Shown: piece after piece, positions 15,709 to 25,000 of the stretch
Layout: every line of letters begins with the position of its first letter
How positions within the stretch are numbered: position 1 is the first letter of the stretch
Assembly: GCA_963579235.1 (NCBI GenBank)
Contig: CAUZFM010000010.1
Span: 1 to 39,208, forward strand
Reading direction: 5' to 3'
DNA length: 39,208 nt
Origin: UBA1149 sp963579235
GTDB taxonomy: Bacteria > Desulfobacterota > Binatia > UBA1149
The notes under the pieces: model-generated
What the model saw: only the letters and a program-made list of their open reading frames with translations
What the model was told of the DNA's origin: nothing
The model's database searches: none
Made by a program: the position numbers and the translations under genes

Positions 15709-16695
15709 ATGGACTTCTCGCTCAGCGCCGAGCAGGAAATGGTGCGATCGACGGCCCACTCGCTGTTCGAAGGCCAATGCCCCGCCGGGCTGTTGCAGGC
15801 TGCCTGGGACGACAAGCGGGCGGCCGCCCCGCTGTGGGACGAGCACCTGTACCAGTGGGTGGAGCTGGCCGGTGCCGACCTGGTAGACCTGGTGTTGTTC
15901 ATGGGGGAACACGGACGAGCGGCTGCCCCCGGTGTGTTCTTCGCGTCGCTGCAGGCTGCGCAGTTGGCAGCCCCGACCGGGCTCGTAGCCGCGGGCTCGG
16001 CGACGGTGGCCGTGGCCGGCGAAAACGGCCTGTGGATACCCCACGATGGCAATGCCAGGCATCACGTTCCCTCGGCCGGCGATGCAGACGAAATACTGTG
16101 GGTCGCCGGTTCGCTGGCCGCACCCACGATGGCGCTTGTGCCCACTGCATCGGCAACACTGACCGAGGTGGACCAGCTCGACCGCTTGCGACCAATGTAC
16201 ACCGTCGAGTTGCCCGGCCCGCCCCGCGGGATACCAGTGGATCCGACAGCCTTTGCCCATGCCGTCGACCGTGCGCTGGTTACCACGGCCGCCGAACTGA
16301 TAGGAACAGGTCGCTGGCTGCTCGAGACCTCGGTGGAGTATGCCTGCGAACGCGAGCAGTTCGGCCAACCCATAGGGTCATTCCAGGGACTGCAGTGGAT
16401 GCTGGTCGACGCCGCGCTCTTGCTCGAACGCGCCGACGCCTCGGTGGCCTACGCAGCCATGTGTGTAGACGCCGACGACTCCGACCGCGACCGGGCCGTA
16501 CACGTGGCCAAGGCAGAGGCCGGCCTTGCCGCCCGCAGCGTGGCGCGCACCGCGATGCAGGTTCACGCTGGCACGGGGTACACCTTTGAACACGGCCTGC
16601 ACTTCAGGTTGCGCCGGGCTTACGCCGGTGATGCCTTCATGGGCCCCTCCGGCTACCACCTGGACCGCCTCGGGCAACTGCTTTTCAGCGGTTAG
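15709..16695 (+). CDS. Acyl-CoA dehydrogenase-like small (beta) subunit
   Basis: A 328-residue dehydrogenase-fold protein, shorter than the usual ~385. It keeps the N-terminal MDFSLSAEQEMVR and the C-terminal helical domain with REQFGQPIGSFQGLQ and QVHAGTGYTFEHGLHF. The middle beta domain lacks the FAD/substrate motif (no EPGAGSD equivalent) and is degenerate. This is the pattern of the non-catalytic or FAD-sharing partner in alpha2beta2 acyl-CoA dehydrogenases of steroid degradation. It begins one base after the alpha-subunit stop (TGAAATG), strong evidence for co-translation. Alone it is probably inactive. Confidence 0.9.
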   Translation: MDFSLSAEQEMVRSTAHSLFEGQCPAGLLQAAWDDKRAAAPLWDEHLYQWVELAGADLVDLVLFMGEHGRAAAPGVFFASLQAAQLAAPTGLVAAGSATVAVAGENGLWIPHDGNARHHVPSAGDADEILWVAGSLAAPTMALVPTASATLTEVDQLDRLRPMYTVELPGPPRGIPVDPTAFAHAVDRALVTTAAELIGTGRWLLETSVEYACEREQFGQPIGSFQGLQWMLVDAALLLERADASVAYAAMCVDADDSDRDRAVHVAKAEAGLAARSVARTAMQVHAGTGYTFEHGLHFRLRRAYAGDAFMGPSGYHLDRLGQLLFSG

Positions 16696-16721
16696 CGGTC
16701 ACTACTGGGCCGATCGCGTTC

Positions 16722-16750
16722 TTGACGCACCCTTGCCCACCGACAACACT
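16722..16750 (+). promoter_or_regulatory. Possible sigma70-type promoter before the thiolase gene
   Basis: In the 104-base gap before the thiolase, TTGACG (16722-16727) is followed after 17 bases by AACACT (16745-16750). The -35 is good and the -10 poor (3 of 6 matches). It may give the second half of the cluster its own start. Weak evidence. Confidence 0.2.
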
Positions 16751-16799
16751 GGCCGACATAGGCGACCGCCTCGATTCAAACAGCCTGGAGTAGAAAACA

Positions 16800-17963
16800 A
16801 TGGCCAGTAATTTCACCCAACGCGCATTCGTCATTGGAGTTGGCATGACCAGGTTCGCTCGCTGCGATAGCGACGCCAAGGACCTCGCGCGCAGCGCCAC
16901 CCGCGATGCCCTGGCCGACTCCGGCACCGCGTACGAAGACATCGAGATGGCCTACTGCGGTTACCTCAACGGCATGAGCACGCTGGGCCAGCAGTCGCTA
17001 TACGAAATCGGCATGACCGGGATCCCCGTGTTCAACGTCAACAACAACTGTTCCACCGGTTCGACGGCCCTTTACATGGCTTACTGCGCCGTGCGCAGCG
17101 GGCAGGCCGACGCCGCGCTGGCCCTGGGCTTTGAAAAGATGAAGAAGGGCCCGATCGAAAAACAGATGCCCGGCATGGAGGCGGTCGCCGAGGAGACCGA
17201 GAGAGAAAAGAAAGCCCCGGTCGCCGCCCGGGTTTTCGGAGATGCCGGCCGCGACCACATGGAGAAGTACGGCACCAAGCCGGAAACCTTCGCCAAGATC
17301 TCGGTAAAAAATCACGGCCACTCGGTAAACAACCCGCGCTCGCAGTACCAGGAAGCCTGCACGCTGGATGAGGTCCTGGCCTCCCGAATGGTTTACGACC
17401 CGCTAACCCTGCTGCAGGCCTGCCCGACCAGCGACGGTGCGGCAGCTGCGGTGGTCGTGTCCGAGCGCTACCTGCAGGCCCACCCCCACCCCGGCGCGAT
17501 CGATATACTCGCAATGGCGCTTACCACCGATCGGGCCGAGGACTTCGAGCGCGGTGCCATAGGCGTGGCCGGCATGGGCATGGCCGAGCGCGCGGCCCGG
17601 CAGGTTTACGAAGAATCCGGCCTGGGCCCCGACGACGTGCAGGTCATAGAACTGCACGACTGCTTCAGCACCAACGAACTGATCACCTACGAGGCGCTCG
17701 GCCTGTGCCCCGAGGGCGAAGGCGAACGGCTGGTGGAAGAAAACGCCTGCACCTACGGTGGGCGCTGGGTGGTCAACCCCTCGGGTGGCCTGCTCTCCAA
17801 GGGACACCCCATAGGTGCGACCGGGCTGGCCCAGTGCGCCGAGCTGACCTGGCAGCTGCGCGGCCAAGCGGACAAGCGGCAGGTCGACAACGTCAGCGCC
17901 GCACTGCAACACAACCTCGGCCTGGGCGGGGCCTGCGTGGTTGCCATGTACGGCCGCGCGTGA
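16800..17963 (+). CDS. SCP2-type thiolase / acetyl-CoA acetyltransferase family protein
   Basis: A 387-residue thiolase of the sterol-carrier-protein-X type, which cleaves 3-ketoacyl-CoA with CoA, often branched or steroid side-chain substrates. The nucleophile Cys84 lies in NNNCSTGSTAL. Further SCP2-thiolase motifs are ELHDCFSTNEL, GGLLSKGHPIGATG and the C-terminal QHNLGLGGACVV. No SCP2 lipid-binding domain is fused. Start ATG 16800 has TGGAG about 10 bases upstream. It is separated by 104 bases from the dehydrogenase pair and by 48 bases from the SDR gene. A retro-aldolase relative (Ltp2 type) is an alternative for this superfamily, but the nucleophilic Cys argues for true thiolysis. Confidence 0.92.
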   Translation: MASNFTQRAFVIGVGMTRFARCDSDAKDLARSATRDALADSGTAYEDIEMAYCGYLNGMSTLGQQSLYEIGMTGIPVFNVNNNCSTGSTALYMAYCAVRSGQADAALALGFEKMKKGPIEKQMPGMEAVAEETEREKKAPVAARVFGDAGRDHMEKYGTKPETFAKISVKNHGHSVNNPRSQYQEACTLDEVLASRMVYDPLTLLQACPTSDGAAAAVVVSERYLQAHPHPGAIDILAMALTTDRAEDFERGAIGVAGMGMAERAARQVYEESGLGPDDVQVIELHDCFSTNELITYEALGLCPEGEGERLVEENACTYGGRWVVNPSGGLLSKGHPIGATGLAQCAELTWQLRGQADKRQVDNVSAALQHNLGLGGACVVAMYGRA

Positions 17964-17997
17964 CCGACTTAATTGGAAACGGAACGATGAACCCGCT

Positions 17998-18002
17998 GGA
18001 GG
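17998..18002 (+). promoter_or_regulatory. Ribosome-binding site deciding the SDR start
   Basis: GGAGG lies 9 bases before ATG 18012 and too close to the TTG at 18006, so it selects the ATG. Confidence 0.5.
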
Positions 18003-18011
18003 CTCTTGAAG

Positions 18012-18935
18012 ATGGCCCTGCTTGAAGGAAAGATCGCGATCGTGACCGGCGCTGGCCGCGGTATAGGCCGCGGCGAGGCCATGGAACTCGCCGCGCACGG
18101 CGCGCGCGTGGTCGTCAGCGACCTCGGCACCGACTCCGGTGGCCAGGGCAGTGACGACAGTCCGGCCGCGGAGACCGCCGGCCTCATCAAGGCCGCCGGC
18201 GGCGAAGCGGTCGTCAACAATGCCAACGTATCGTCCTGGAACGACACCGAGGCCTGCGTAGCCCAGGCCATCGACACCTGGGGTGGACTGGACATCGTGG
18301 TCAACAACGCGGGTATACTGCGTGACGCCTCTATAGTCCGAATGACAGAGGAAGACTTCGACAGCGTGATCGCCGTACACCTGAAGGGCACGTTCAACAT
18401 GACCCACCACGCGTGCGTCTACTGGCAGGCCGAGTCCAAGGCCGGCCGGCCGCGCCGGGCAGCAATCGTAAACACCGTCAGCTCGGCGGGCCTGCAGGGT
18501 AACAAGGGCCAGGCCAACTACGGCGCTGCCAAGGGAGGCATTGCTTCGCTCACCATGATCACCGCGCTGGAGGGCAAGCGCTACGGCGTGCGAGCCAACG
18601 CGGTGGCACCGGGTGGAGCCACGCGCCTTGTCACCGAAACATTCCAGGGCATGGAAACCGTGGAGGCCAACGAAGCAGGTGAAGAGTTTAGCAAACTTAA
18701 CCCCGGGAACTCGGCCCCGGTGGTGGCGTGGCTCGCCAGCGACGAAGCCTCGCACGTTACCGGGCAGGTCTTCCGCGCGGTGGGGGACGAAATAGCACAC
18801 TACCGTTCGTGGCAACTGGGCTCACCCGTAAAAGCAGGAAAAGAACCACAGCGCTGGGACGCGCGTCGCATTGGCGACGCGGTCGCCACCGACATTTTCG
18901 GCAGCAGCGTAGCCGGCCTCAAGATGGGTGGCTGA
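18012..18935 (+). CDS. MFE-2-like SDR (3-hydroxyacyl-CoA dehydrogenase domain)
   Basis: A 307-residue short-chain dehydrogenase resembling the stand-alone dehydrogenase domain of peroxisomal multifunctional enzyme 2 (HSD17B4). It has VTGAGRGIGRGEAMELAAHGARVVVSD with Asp37 for NAD, the loop GTDSGGQGSD typical of that family, NNAGILRD (98-105), and catalytic Ser157/158, Tyr170 and Lys174 (NYGAAKGG). MFE-2 acts on 3-hydroxyacyl-CoA of branched and steroid side chains. Length exceeds a minimal SDR by a C-terminal extension after RAVGDEIAHYRSWQLGSP, also normal for the group. It sits between an SCP2-type thiolase and the HMGS/DUF35 protein, so it should supply the 3-ketoacyl-CoA they act on. Confidence 0.92.
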   Translation: MALLEGKIAIVTGAGRGIGRGEAMELAAHGARVVVSDLGTDSGGQGSDDSPAAETAGLIKAAGGEAVVNNANVSSWNDTEACVAQAIDTWGGLDIVVNNAGILRDASIVRMTEEDFDSVIAVHLKGTFNMTHHACVYWQAESKAGRPRRAAIVNTVSSAGLQGNKGQANYGAAKGGIASLTMITALEGKRYGVRANAVAPGGATRLVTETFQGMETVEANEAGEEFSKLNPGNSAPVVAWLASDEASHVTGQVFRAVGDEIAHYRSWQLGSPVKAGKEPQRWDARRIGDAVATDIFGSSVAGLKMGG

Positions 18936-18950
18936 AGCAGCGAAATCGCC

Positions 18951-20381
18951 ATGGCAGGAATAAGTTCTTACGGCGCCTACATACCGCCCCACCGGCTTTC
19001 CCTGGACGCCCTGTCCGGTCGTGCCCCGCTCGACGGCGGTCCTGAAAAAGCAGTGGCGTGGAACGACGAGGACAGCGTCACCATGGCGGTGGCGGCCGGT
19101 GTTGACTGCCTGGCCGGCTTTGACCGCAAACTCGTCGACGCGGTCTACTTCGCATCGACCAGTTACCCGTTCAGGGAGAAACAGGGCGCGGCACTGATCG
19201 CCCGGGCCCTGGACCTCGGGCGTGAGCTCCAGGCCACCGACTACTCAAACTCGCTGCGCGCCGGCACGACCGCCCTGCGGGCGGCGGCCGATGCCATCGA
19301 CGCGGGGTCGGCCACCTGCGTCCTGGTCATCGCGTCCGATTGCCGAATGGGTGCCCCGGGTTCCAGCCTGGAGCGCAACAGTGGTGACGGCGCAGCCGCG
19401 TTCCTCGTGTCGAAGGATTCGGCCATAGCCACCATGGAAGCTTCTCGAGCTGTCACCGACGAGATCATCGACGTGTGGCGCAGCGAGGGGGATGACTTCG
19501 TGCACAGCTGGGAAGACCGCTTTGTCGTGCAGGAAGGCTACGCGCCGCGCATGACCGAGGCGGTCGATGGCCTGCTGGCCGACGGCGACGACTCGGTAAG
19601 CGACTACGACAAGGTCGCCCTGTACGGCCCCGACCACCGCAGCCGGGCGGGCGTCGCACGCACCCTCGGTCTTGCCGAGGGGCAGCTCACCGACGCTTTC
19701 TTTGGTCGCCTGGGCAACGCCGGCGTGGCCTTCGCACCCCTGCAACTGGTAGCAGCGCTCGAGAACGGCCGACCAGGCGAACGTATACTGGTAGCCAACT
19801 ACGGCGACGGTGCCGATGCACTCGCGCTGAAGGTCAACGACGGGATCGAGCAACTGCCGGCGCGCCGGGCAGTGGGTTGGCACCTGGAAAGGCGACAACC
19901 CGTGACAAGCTACGACCAGTATCTCAAGGCCAGGGACCTGGGGACAAGCGAGTGGGAAGCCCAGGCCGGACCGGGACTCTCGGCCACCGTCCACTTCCGC
20001 GAGCGCGACAGCAACCTGTCGTTTTGCGGCCAGCGTTGCCGAGCCTGTGGCGCGGTCCAGTTTCCCGTCCAACGCGTGTGTGAAAGCTGCTTCGCCCGCG
20101 ACGATTTCGACGGCACCCGCCTGTCGGACCGCAGCGGGAAGCTCGTGACCTGGACCTTTGACTACTTTTTTCCCACGCCCGCCCCGCCCACGGTGGTAGG
20201 CATAGTAGACATCGGCGGCGCCCGCGTACACATGCAGCTGGTCAACTGTGCGCCCGACGATGTCAGGCTTGGCATGCCGTTGGAATTCGAGTTTCGATGC
20301 ATGCACCGCGCGGGCGGGCGACCGAATTACTACTGGAAAGCAACGCCGGCCGCTGAGCCGGCAACAAGCGAGGGCCGGTAA
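18951..20381 (+). CDS. HMG-CoA-synthase-fold protein fused to a DUF35 zinc-ribbon/OB domain, catalytic Cys missing
   Basis: A 476-residue two-domain protein. Residues 1-345 have the thiolase-fold layout of 3-hydroxy-3-methylglutaryl-CoA synthases (GAYIPPHRL, then ATDYSNSLRAGTTALRAA, SGDGAAAFLV, GRLGNAG). At the position of the nucleophilic Cys (NACYGGT in the family) it has Leu102 (NSLRAGT), so normal acyl-enzyme chemistry should be impossible. Residues 355-455 form a DUF35 domain: a zinc ribbon with Cys363, Cys366, Cys377 and Cys380, then an OB-fold. In archaea HMGS, thiolase and DUF35 form a complex that channels acyl-CoA; in steroid degraders a DUF35 protein and an SCP2-like thiolase form a retro-aldolase. 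Its stop overlaps the next thiolase start (TAATG). A scaffold or aldol/Claisen partner of that thiolase is my inference. Confidence 0.88.
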   Translation: MAGISSYGAYIPPHRLSLDALSGRAPLDGGPEKAVAWNDEDSVTMAVAAGVDCLAGFDRKLVDAVYFASTSYPFREKQGAALIARALDLGRELQATDYSNSLRAGTTALRAAADAIDAGSATCVLVIASDCRMGAPGSSLERNSGDGAAAFLVSKDSAIATMEASRAVTDEIIDVWRSEGDDFVHSWEDRFVVQEGYAPRMTEAVDGLLADGDDSVSDYDKVALYGPDHRSRAGVARTLGLAEGQLTDAFFGRLGNAGVAFAPLQLVAALENGRPGERILVANYGDGADALALKVNDGIEQLPARRAVGWHLERRQPVTSYDQYLKARDLGTSEWEAQAGPGLSATVHFRERDSNLSFCGQRCRACGAVQFPVQRVCESCFARDDFDGTRLSDRSGKLVTWTFDYFFPTPAPPTVVGIVDIGGARVHMQLVNCAPDDVRLGMPLEFEFRCMHRAGGRPNYYWKATPAAEPATSEGR

Positions 20382-21538
20382 TGGGCAAGGATGCGCTTCG
20401 CGACAAGGTTTCGGTAGTGGGTGTTGGCTGCTGTCACTTTGGTGAGAACTGGGATCAGTCTCCGTCCGACATGATAGTTGACGCCGCCTACGAGGCCTAC
20501 GCCGACGCCGGCATCGATGAACCGCAGAAGAGAATCGAGGCGGTATTTACCGGTAGCCTCTACACCACGCAGGGCCCACATGAGTGCGCCGATGCGCTTA
20601 AGTTGTTTGAGCGGCCGGTCAGCATGGTTTCCAATTACTGCGCCACCGGCACCGACGCTTTTCGCTTCGGGGTGATGTCTATCGCCTCTGGGCTGTACGA
20701 CACCGTGCTGGTAGTGGGCTACGACAAGCCCAAGGACCGCGGCGTTTCGGGCCCCTCGGTGATGATGGACGGCGTGCGCGACCTGCCCAGGACACCCGCC
20801 GGCTGGTTCTCTCTTTGCGCGGCGACCTACTTTGACCGCTACGGTGCCGGCCGCGAGGACCTGGCACGCATAGCCGTCAAGAACCACCACAACGGCACGC
20901 TGGCACCGAAAAGCTGGCTCAAGCGCGAAATCACAGTCGACGACGTGCTCGGCGCGCGCATGATCTCCTGGCCCTTCGGCCTGTACGACTGTGCCGCGCA
21001 GACCGACGGTGCGGCGGCGGTGGTCCTGTCACGCAGCGACCTCGCGCGTGGCTTCCGAGACGACCCGGTGCTGGTCAAGGCCGTCACCATCAGCTCGGGC
21101 CCCAATCCCCAGAAAGACCCCGGCAACGACTTCCTCTCGTGGAAACCCAACGGCTGGGCCGCGGCCGATGCCTACGAGCAGGCCGGCATAAGCGATCCAC
21201 GCAGCGAGATCGGCGTAGCCCAGGTCCACGACTGTTTTTCACTGACCGAGCTGCTCGCATACGAGGATCTCGGATTCTGCGACAAGGGCAGCGCCAAGGA
21301 ACATATAGCCGACGGCAAATTCGAACTGGACGGCGACCTGCCGGTGAACACCGACGGAGGCCTGAAGGCCTTCGGACACCCCACCGGGGCTACCGGCGTA
21401 CGCATGATCTACGAGAACACACTGCAACTGCAGGGCCGCGCCGAAAAGCGCCAGGTCAAAAACCCCCGGCTGGCCCTGTCACACAACCTGGGCGGCCATC
21501 CCACTGCCTGCGGCATCGCCATACTGGGCCGCGACTGA
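20381..21538 (+). CDS. Thiolase-superfamily protein, partner of the HMGS/DUF35 fusion
   Basis: A 385-residue thiolase-like protein related to SCP2 thiolases and archaeal acetyl-CoA acetyltransferases. It has Cys87 in SNYCATGTDAFRFG, VHDCFSLTELLAYEDLGFC, GGLKAFGHPTGATGV and the terminal HNLGGHPTACGIAI. Start ATG 20381 shares one base with the previous stop (TAATG), so it is made together with the HMGS/DUF35 protein and probably forms a complex with it. In such complexes DUF35 binds CoA and bridges the two enzymes. It ends 16 bases from a convergent membrane-protein gene and closes the catabolic block. It could be a thiolase or, with DUF35, an aldolase; the conserved nucleophile favours thiolase. 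Confidence 0.9.
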   Translation: MGKDALRDKVSVVGVGCCHFGENWDQSPSDMIVDAAYEAYADAGIDEPQKRIEAVFTGSLYTTQGPHECADALKLFERPVSMVSNYCATGTDAFRFGVMSIASGLYDTVLVVGYDKPKDRGVSGPSVMMDGVRDLPRTPAGWFSLCAATYFDRYGAGREDLARIAVKNHHNGTLAPKSWLKREITVDDVLGARMISWPFGLYDCAAQTDGAAAVVLSRSDLARGFRDDPVLVKAVTISSGPNPQKDPGNDFLSWKPNGWAAADAYEQAGISDPRSEIGVAQVHDCFSLTELLAYEDLGFCDKGSAKEHIADGKFELDGDLPVNTDGGLKAFGHPTGATGVRMIYENTLQLQGRAEKRQVKNPRLALSHNLGGHPTACGIAILGRD

Positions 21539-21554
21539 TCCGCGGCCGCAGCAA

Positions 21555-22013
21555 TCAGCCCTCTGCTGCCGGGGTCCGACGCAGCGACAACACCAGCATT
21601 ACCAGCGACACGACAATGATAAGGTAACCGCCCGGAACGGCCGGCGGAGTCTCAAGCGTGACTATCGGTTTCCAGTTGCTTATGGCCATGCGCGACAGGT
21701 ATTCGACGATCAGCGACAGGTACATCAGCGGCAACAGCACCCGGTAGCGCCACAGCACCAGCACGTAGAACAGGCCGATCAACAGCTGCGACAGTCCCCA
21801 CAAGGCGAAGATCGTTACCACCCCCGCGGCCCCGTCGGGCGTGAAACTGTCCAGCGGTATGGTGGCAATTGACTGCGCACCGCCGTCGTCGCGGAAGATG
21901 TGCACCAGGCTGCGACCCACCGTGATCAGCGTTATCGGGTAGAACAGCCACAAGGCCAGCGGGTGGCCACGGTAGTCGTTGTCCGCCCGTTTAGGAAAAA
22001 ATCGTTGCAGCAC
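21555..22013 (-). CDS. Small integral membrane protein of unknown function
   Basis: A 152-residue protein with about four hydrophobic segments (roughly 20-38, 65-85, 87-108 and 128-145), connected by short loops, and a basic N-terminus. I do not recognise a family. The start is GTG 22013 (MLQRFFPKR), with a near-perfect AAGGAGG six bases upstream. It begins 25 bases after the stop of the acyl-CoA carboxylase gene and is likely in the same transcript. Its role may be tied to that enzyme or be accidental. Confidence 0.75.
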   Translation of the reverse strand: MLQRFFPKRADNDYRGHPLALWLFYPITLITVGRSLVHIFRDDGGAQSIATIPLDSFTPDGAAGVVTIFALWGLSQLLIGLFYVLVLWRYRVLLPLMYLSLIVEYLSRMAISNWKPIVTLETPPAVPGGYLIIVVSLVMLVLSLRRTPAAEG

Positions 22014-22019
22014 AACCTG

Positions 22020-22026
22020 CCTCCTT
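22020..22026 (-). promoter_or_regulatory. Near-perfect Shine-Dalgarno fixing the GTG start of the small membrane protein
   Basis: AAGGAGG on the minus strand, six bases before GTG 22013, in the 25-base gap after the carboxylase stop. Confidence 0.6.
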
Positions 22027-22038
22027 ATTTACCGCGGT

Positions 22039-25000
22039 CTACCAGGTATCAATACAGGGACGCTTCTTTCCAACGCGCGGCGGGGGATCCGGTACCGACC
22101 TGAGCGCCGACACCACGCGTTGTCTCGAATCGGCGGGATCAATTACGTCGTCGATCTCGAAGTGCGACGCCATGTTGACGGCCTTGCCCACCTCGTAGGC
22201 GCGCGCGACCATCTTTTCGTAAAGCTCACGGCGCTCCTGTGGATCGTCGACGGCCTCGAGTTCCTTGCGAAATCCCAGCTTGACGGCTCCCTCCAGTCCC
22301 ATGCCGCCAAACTCCCCGGTGGGCCAGGACACCGTGAACAGCGGCGCGTGAAAGCTGCCGGCCGCCATGGCCTGCGCCCCCAGGCCGTAGCCCTTGCGCA
22401 GCACTATGGTCATGAAGGGCACCGTCATGCTCGCACCAACTACGAACATGCGCGAGGCGTGCCTGACATTGGCGAGTTTTTCTATCTCGGGTCCGACCAT
22501 GATGCCCGGCGTGTCGCAGAGGCTGAGCACGGGCAGGTCAAAAGCATCGCACAGCTGCATGAAACGCGCGGCCTTGTCGGCCCCGTCGGGGTCTATGGCC
22601 CCGGCAAGGTGGCCGGGGTTGTTGGCCAGTATGCCCAGCGGGCGCCCCTCTATGCGCGCGAGCGCCGTGACCATGCCCGCTCCGAAGCCCGCGCGCAGCT
22701 CGAGCACCGAGTTCTCGTCGGCCAGCGTCTCTATGACCGAGCGCACGTCGTAAACGCGCAGGCGGTTTTCGGGTATGGCCTCCCTGAGCAGGCGCTGGTC
22801 GGCTGCCTGCCAGTCATCAACCGGACCCTGGAAGTAAGAAAGGTAGCGCTTGGCCGTTGCCACGGCCTCCTCTTCGTCGTCTACCAGCACGTCAACCACG
22901 CCGTTGGCCGATTGCACGGCAGCCGGGCCAACCTCGGTGGGGTGAAAGACACCCAGGCCGCCGCCCTCTATCATGGCCGGCCCGCCCATGCCGATGCTCG
23001 AGTTGCGCGTGGCGATGATGACGTCGCAGCAACCGAGCAACGCGGCGTTGCCGGCAAAACAGTAACCCGAGTTCACGCCCACCAGCGGAACCAGCCCGCT
23101 GAGCTCACCGAAGTAGCGAAAGGCCAGGCAGTCGAGACCGGCCACGCCGGGCGCGTCGGTGTCGCCGGGCCGCCCTCCCCCGCCCTCGGTAAAGATGACC
23201 ACCGGCAGCCGCTGCTCGCGAGCGATCTCGAACATGCGATCCTTCTTACGGTGGTTGAGCATGCCCTGGGTGCCGGCCAGCACGCTGTAGTCGTAGGACA
23301 TGACCACGCAGCGCGACGAGTCGTCGGCAAAAACATCGCCGTTGACCCGCCCCAGGCCGCAGACCATGCCGTCACCCGGTGTCTTGCGTATAAGATCATC
23401 CATCTCGCGGCGGCCGCGCTGGGCCGCTATCACCAGCGCGCCGTACTCTTCGAAGGACCCCGCATCGCAGAGATCGTCCACGTTCTCACGGGCCGTACGC
23501 TGCCCGGTCTTGCGACGACGCGCGACCACGTCGGGGCGGTTTTCGTCCAGCCCGAAGGCGTGCCTGTCGACGACCTCGGCGAGATCGGGCCGCACGCGTT
23601 CAAGATCGGGAGCCTCTTCGGTCACCGGCTCTGTCACTTCGGCCTGCGTTTCTTTTATGAGCAGCAGGCGCTGTCCCTCGGTCACCGTGTCACCGGCAGC
23701 CACATCGATCACCAGCAGTTCACCCGCCACTGGAGCCGCGATCACGTGCTCCATCTTCATCGACTCCATCACCAGCAACTCGTCGCCGGCGGCCAGAACC
23801 TGTCCGACCTCGACGGCCAGCGAAACCACCGTGCCCGGCATGGCCGAGCACAGGACCCGCTCGCCCGCGTCGGCGACTATTCCGCCCTCAGCAGGCAGCG
23901 CCGGTACAGCGTCGTCCTCGAAAAACAGGAGCCGGTGCCTGCCTTCGCCGTTGGCCGAAAGCTCACTGCCGTGGTCGCCCAGTAGCCCCGTGTACCAATT
24001 GCCCGCCTCGACCTCGGCGTGTTGCAGCAGGTTCTGCAGAAAACCGATGTTGGTGGCGACCCCCTCCACCCTGAATTCGCAAAGCGCCCGGTAGGTGCTC
24101 GCCAGCAGCTCGCCGAGATCTCCCGACGGCCTGGTGACGACCAGCTTGGCCAGCAACGAATCGTAGGCCCCGGCGACCTCGTAGCCGGTGTAGCCCAGCG
24201 TATCCACGCGCAGACCCGGCCCCGCGGGCGGGTCAAATACGGCCAGCGTACCGCCCGAGGGGAGCACACTGCCGTCGGCCTGCTGCCGTTCGGCGTTGAC
24301 CCTGACCTGCAGCGCTATACCGCGCTGCCTGACGTCATCCACGCCCAGCTCCGACAGCTTGGCGCCGCGGGCGACCTGTAGTTGAAGGCTGACGAGGTCG
24401 AGGCCCGTTACCTGCTCGGTAACAGTGTGCTCAACCTGCAGGCGCGGGTTGGCCTCTATGAAAAACAACTCGCCGGAATCGCCAGCGTCCAGGTCGAGCA
24501 GGAACTCGAAAGTTCCAAGGCCCAAAAAATTGAGCTCGCGGGCCATCAGGATAGCCGCGTCGCTCATCTGTTTTCGTAACGCGTCCGACAGTGCAACCGC
24601 AGGGGCCAGTTCCACTAGTTTCTGGTGACGCCGCTGCAGGCTGCACTCGCGGTCACCCAGCACCACCAGGCCACCGTGCTGATCGCCCAGCACCTGCACC
24701 TCGAAGTGTCTCGCTCGCCTGACGAGTTGCTCGGCGTACAGCCCACCGTCCCCGAATGCCGACTCGGCCTCCGACCGGCAGCGCGACAAGGCCTGCTCGA
24801 CCTCGTCGGCGTTGTACACCTCTCGCATGCCCCTTCCACCACCTCCGGCGATGGCCTTTACCATCATCGCTGCGCCCTTGCCCAGGGATTCCAGGAAGGC
24901 CTGGGCAAGGGCGAGATCGAGATCGCCCTCGCTTCCGGCCAACACCGGCACTCCCAGGCGCCGAGCCAACGCGCGTGCGCGAGGCTTGTCGCCCAGCAAC

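Noticed and set aside
17987..18025. 12-codon leader ORF (MNPLEALEDGPA) overlapping the SDR start
   Set aside because: Its frame overlaps the SDR start, but it has no attenuator-like codons or hairpin; most likely chance, with GGAGG inside it serving the SDR.
17403..18815. 470-residue minus-strand open frame across the thiolase and SDR genes
   Set aside because: Spans two well-supported plus-strand genes and their gap, with no family motif.
21979..23985. 668-residue plus-strand open frame inside the carboxylase gene
   Set aside because: It is the antisense shadow of a GC-rich gene with clear domains and motifs on the minus strand; its translation is low-complexity His/Arg/Gly-rich with no recognisable motif.
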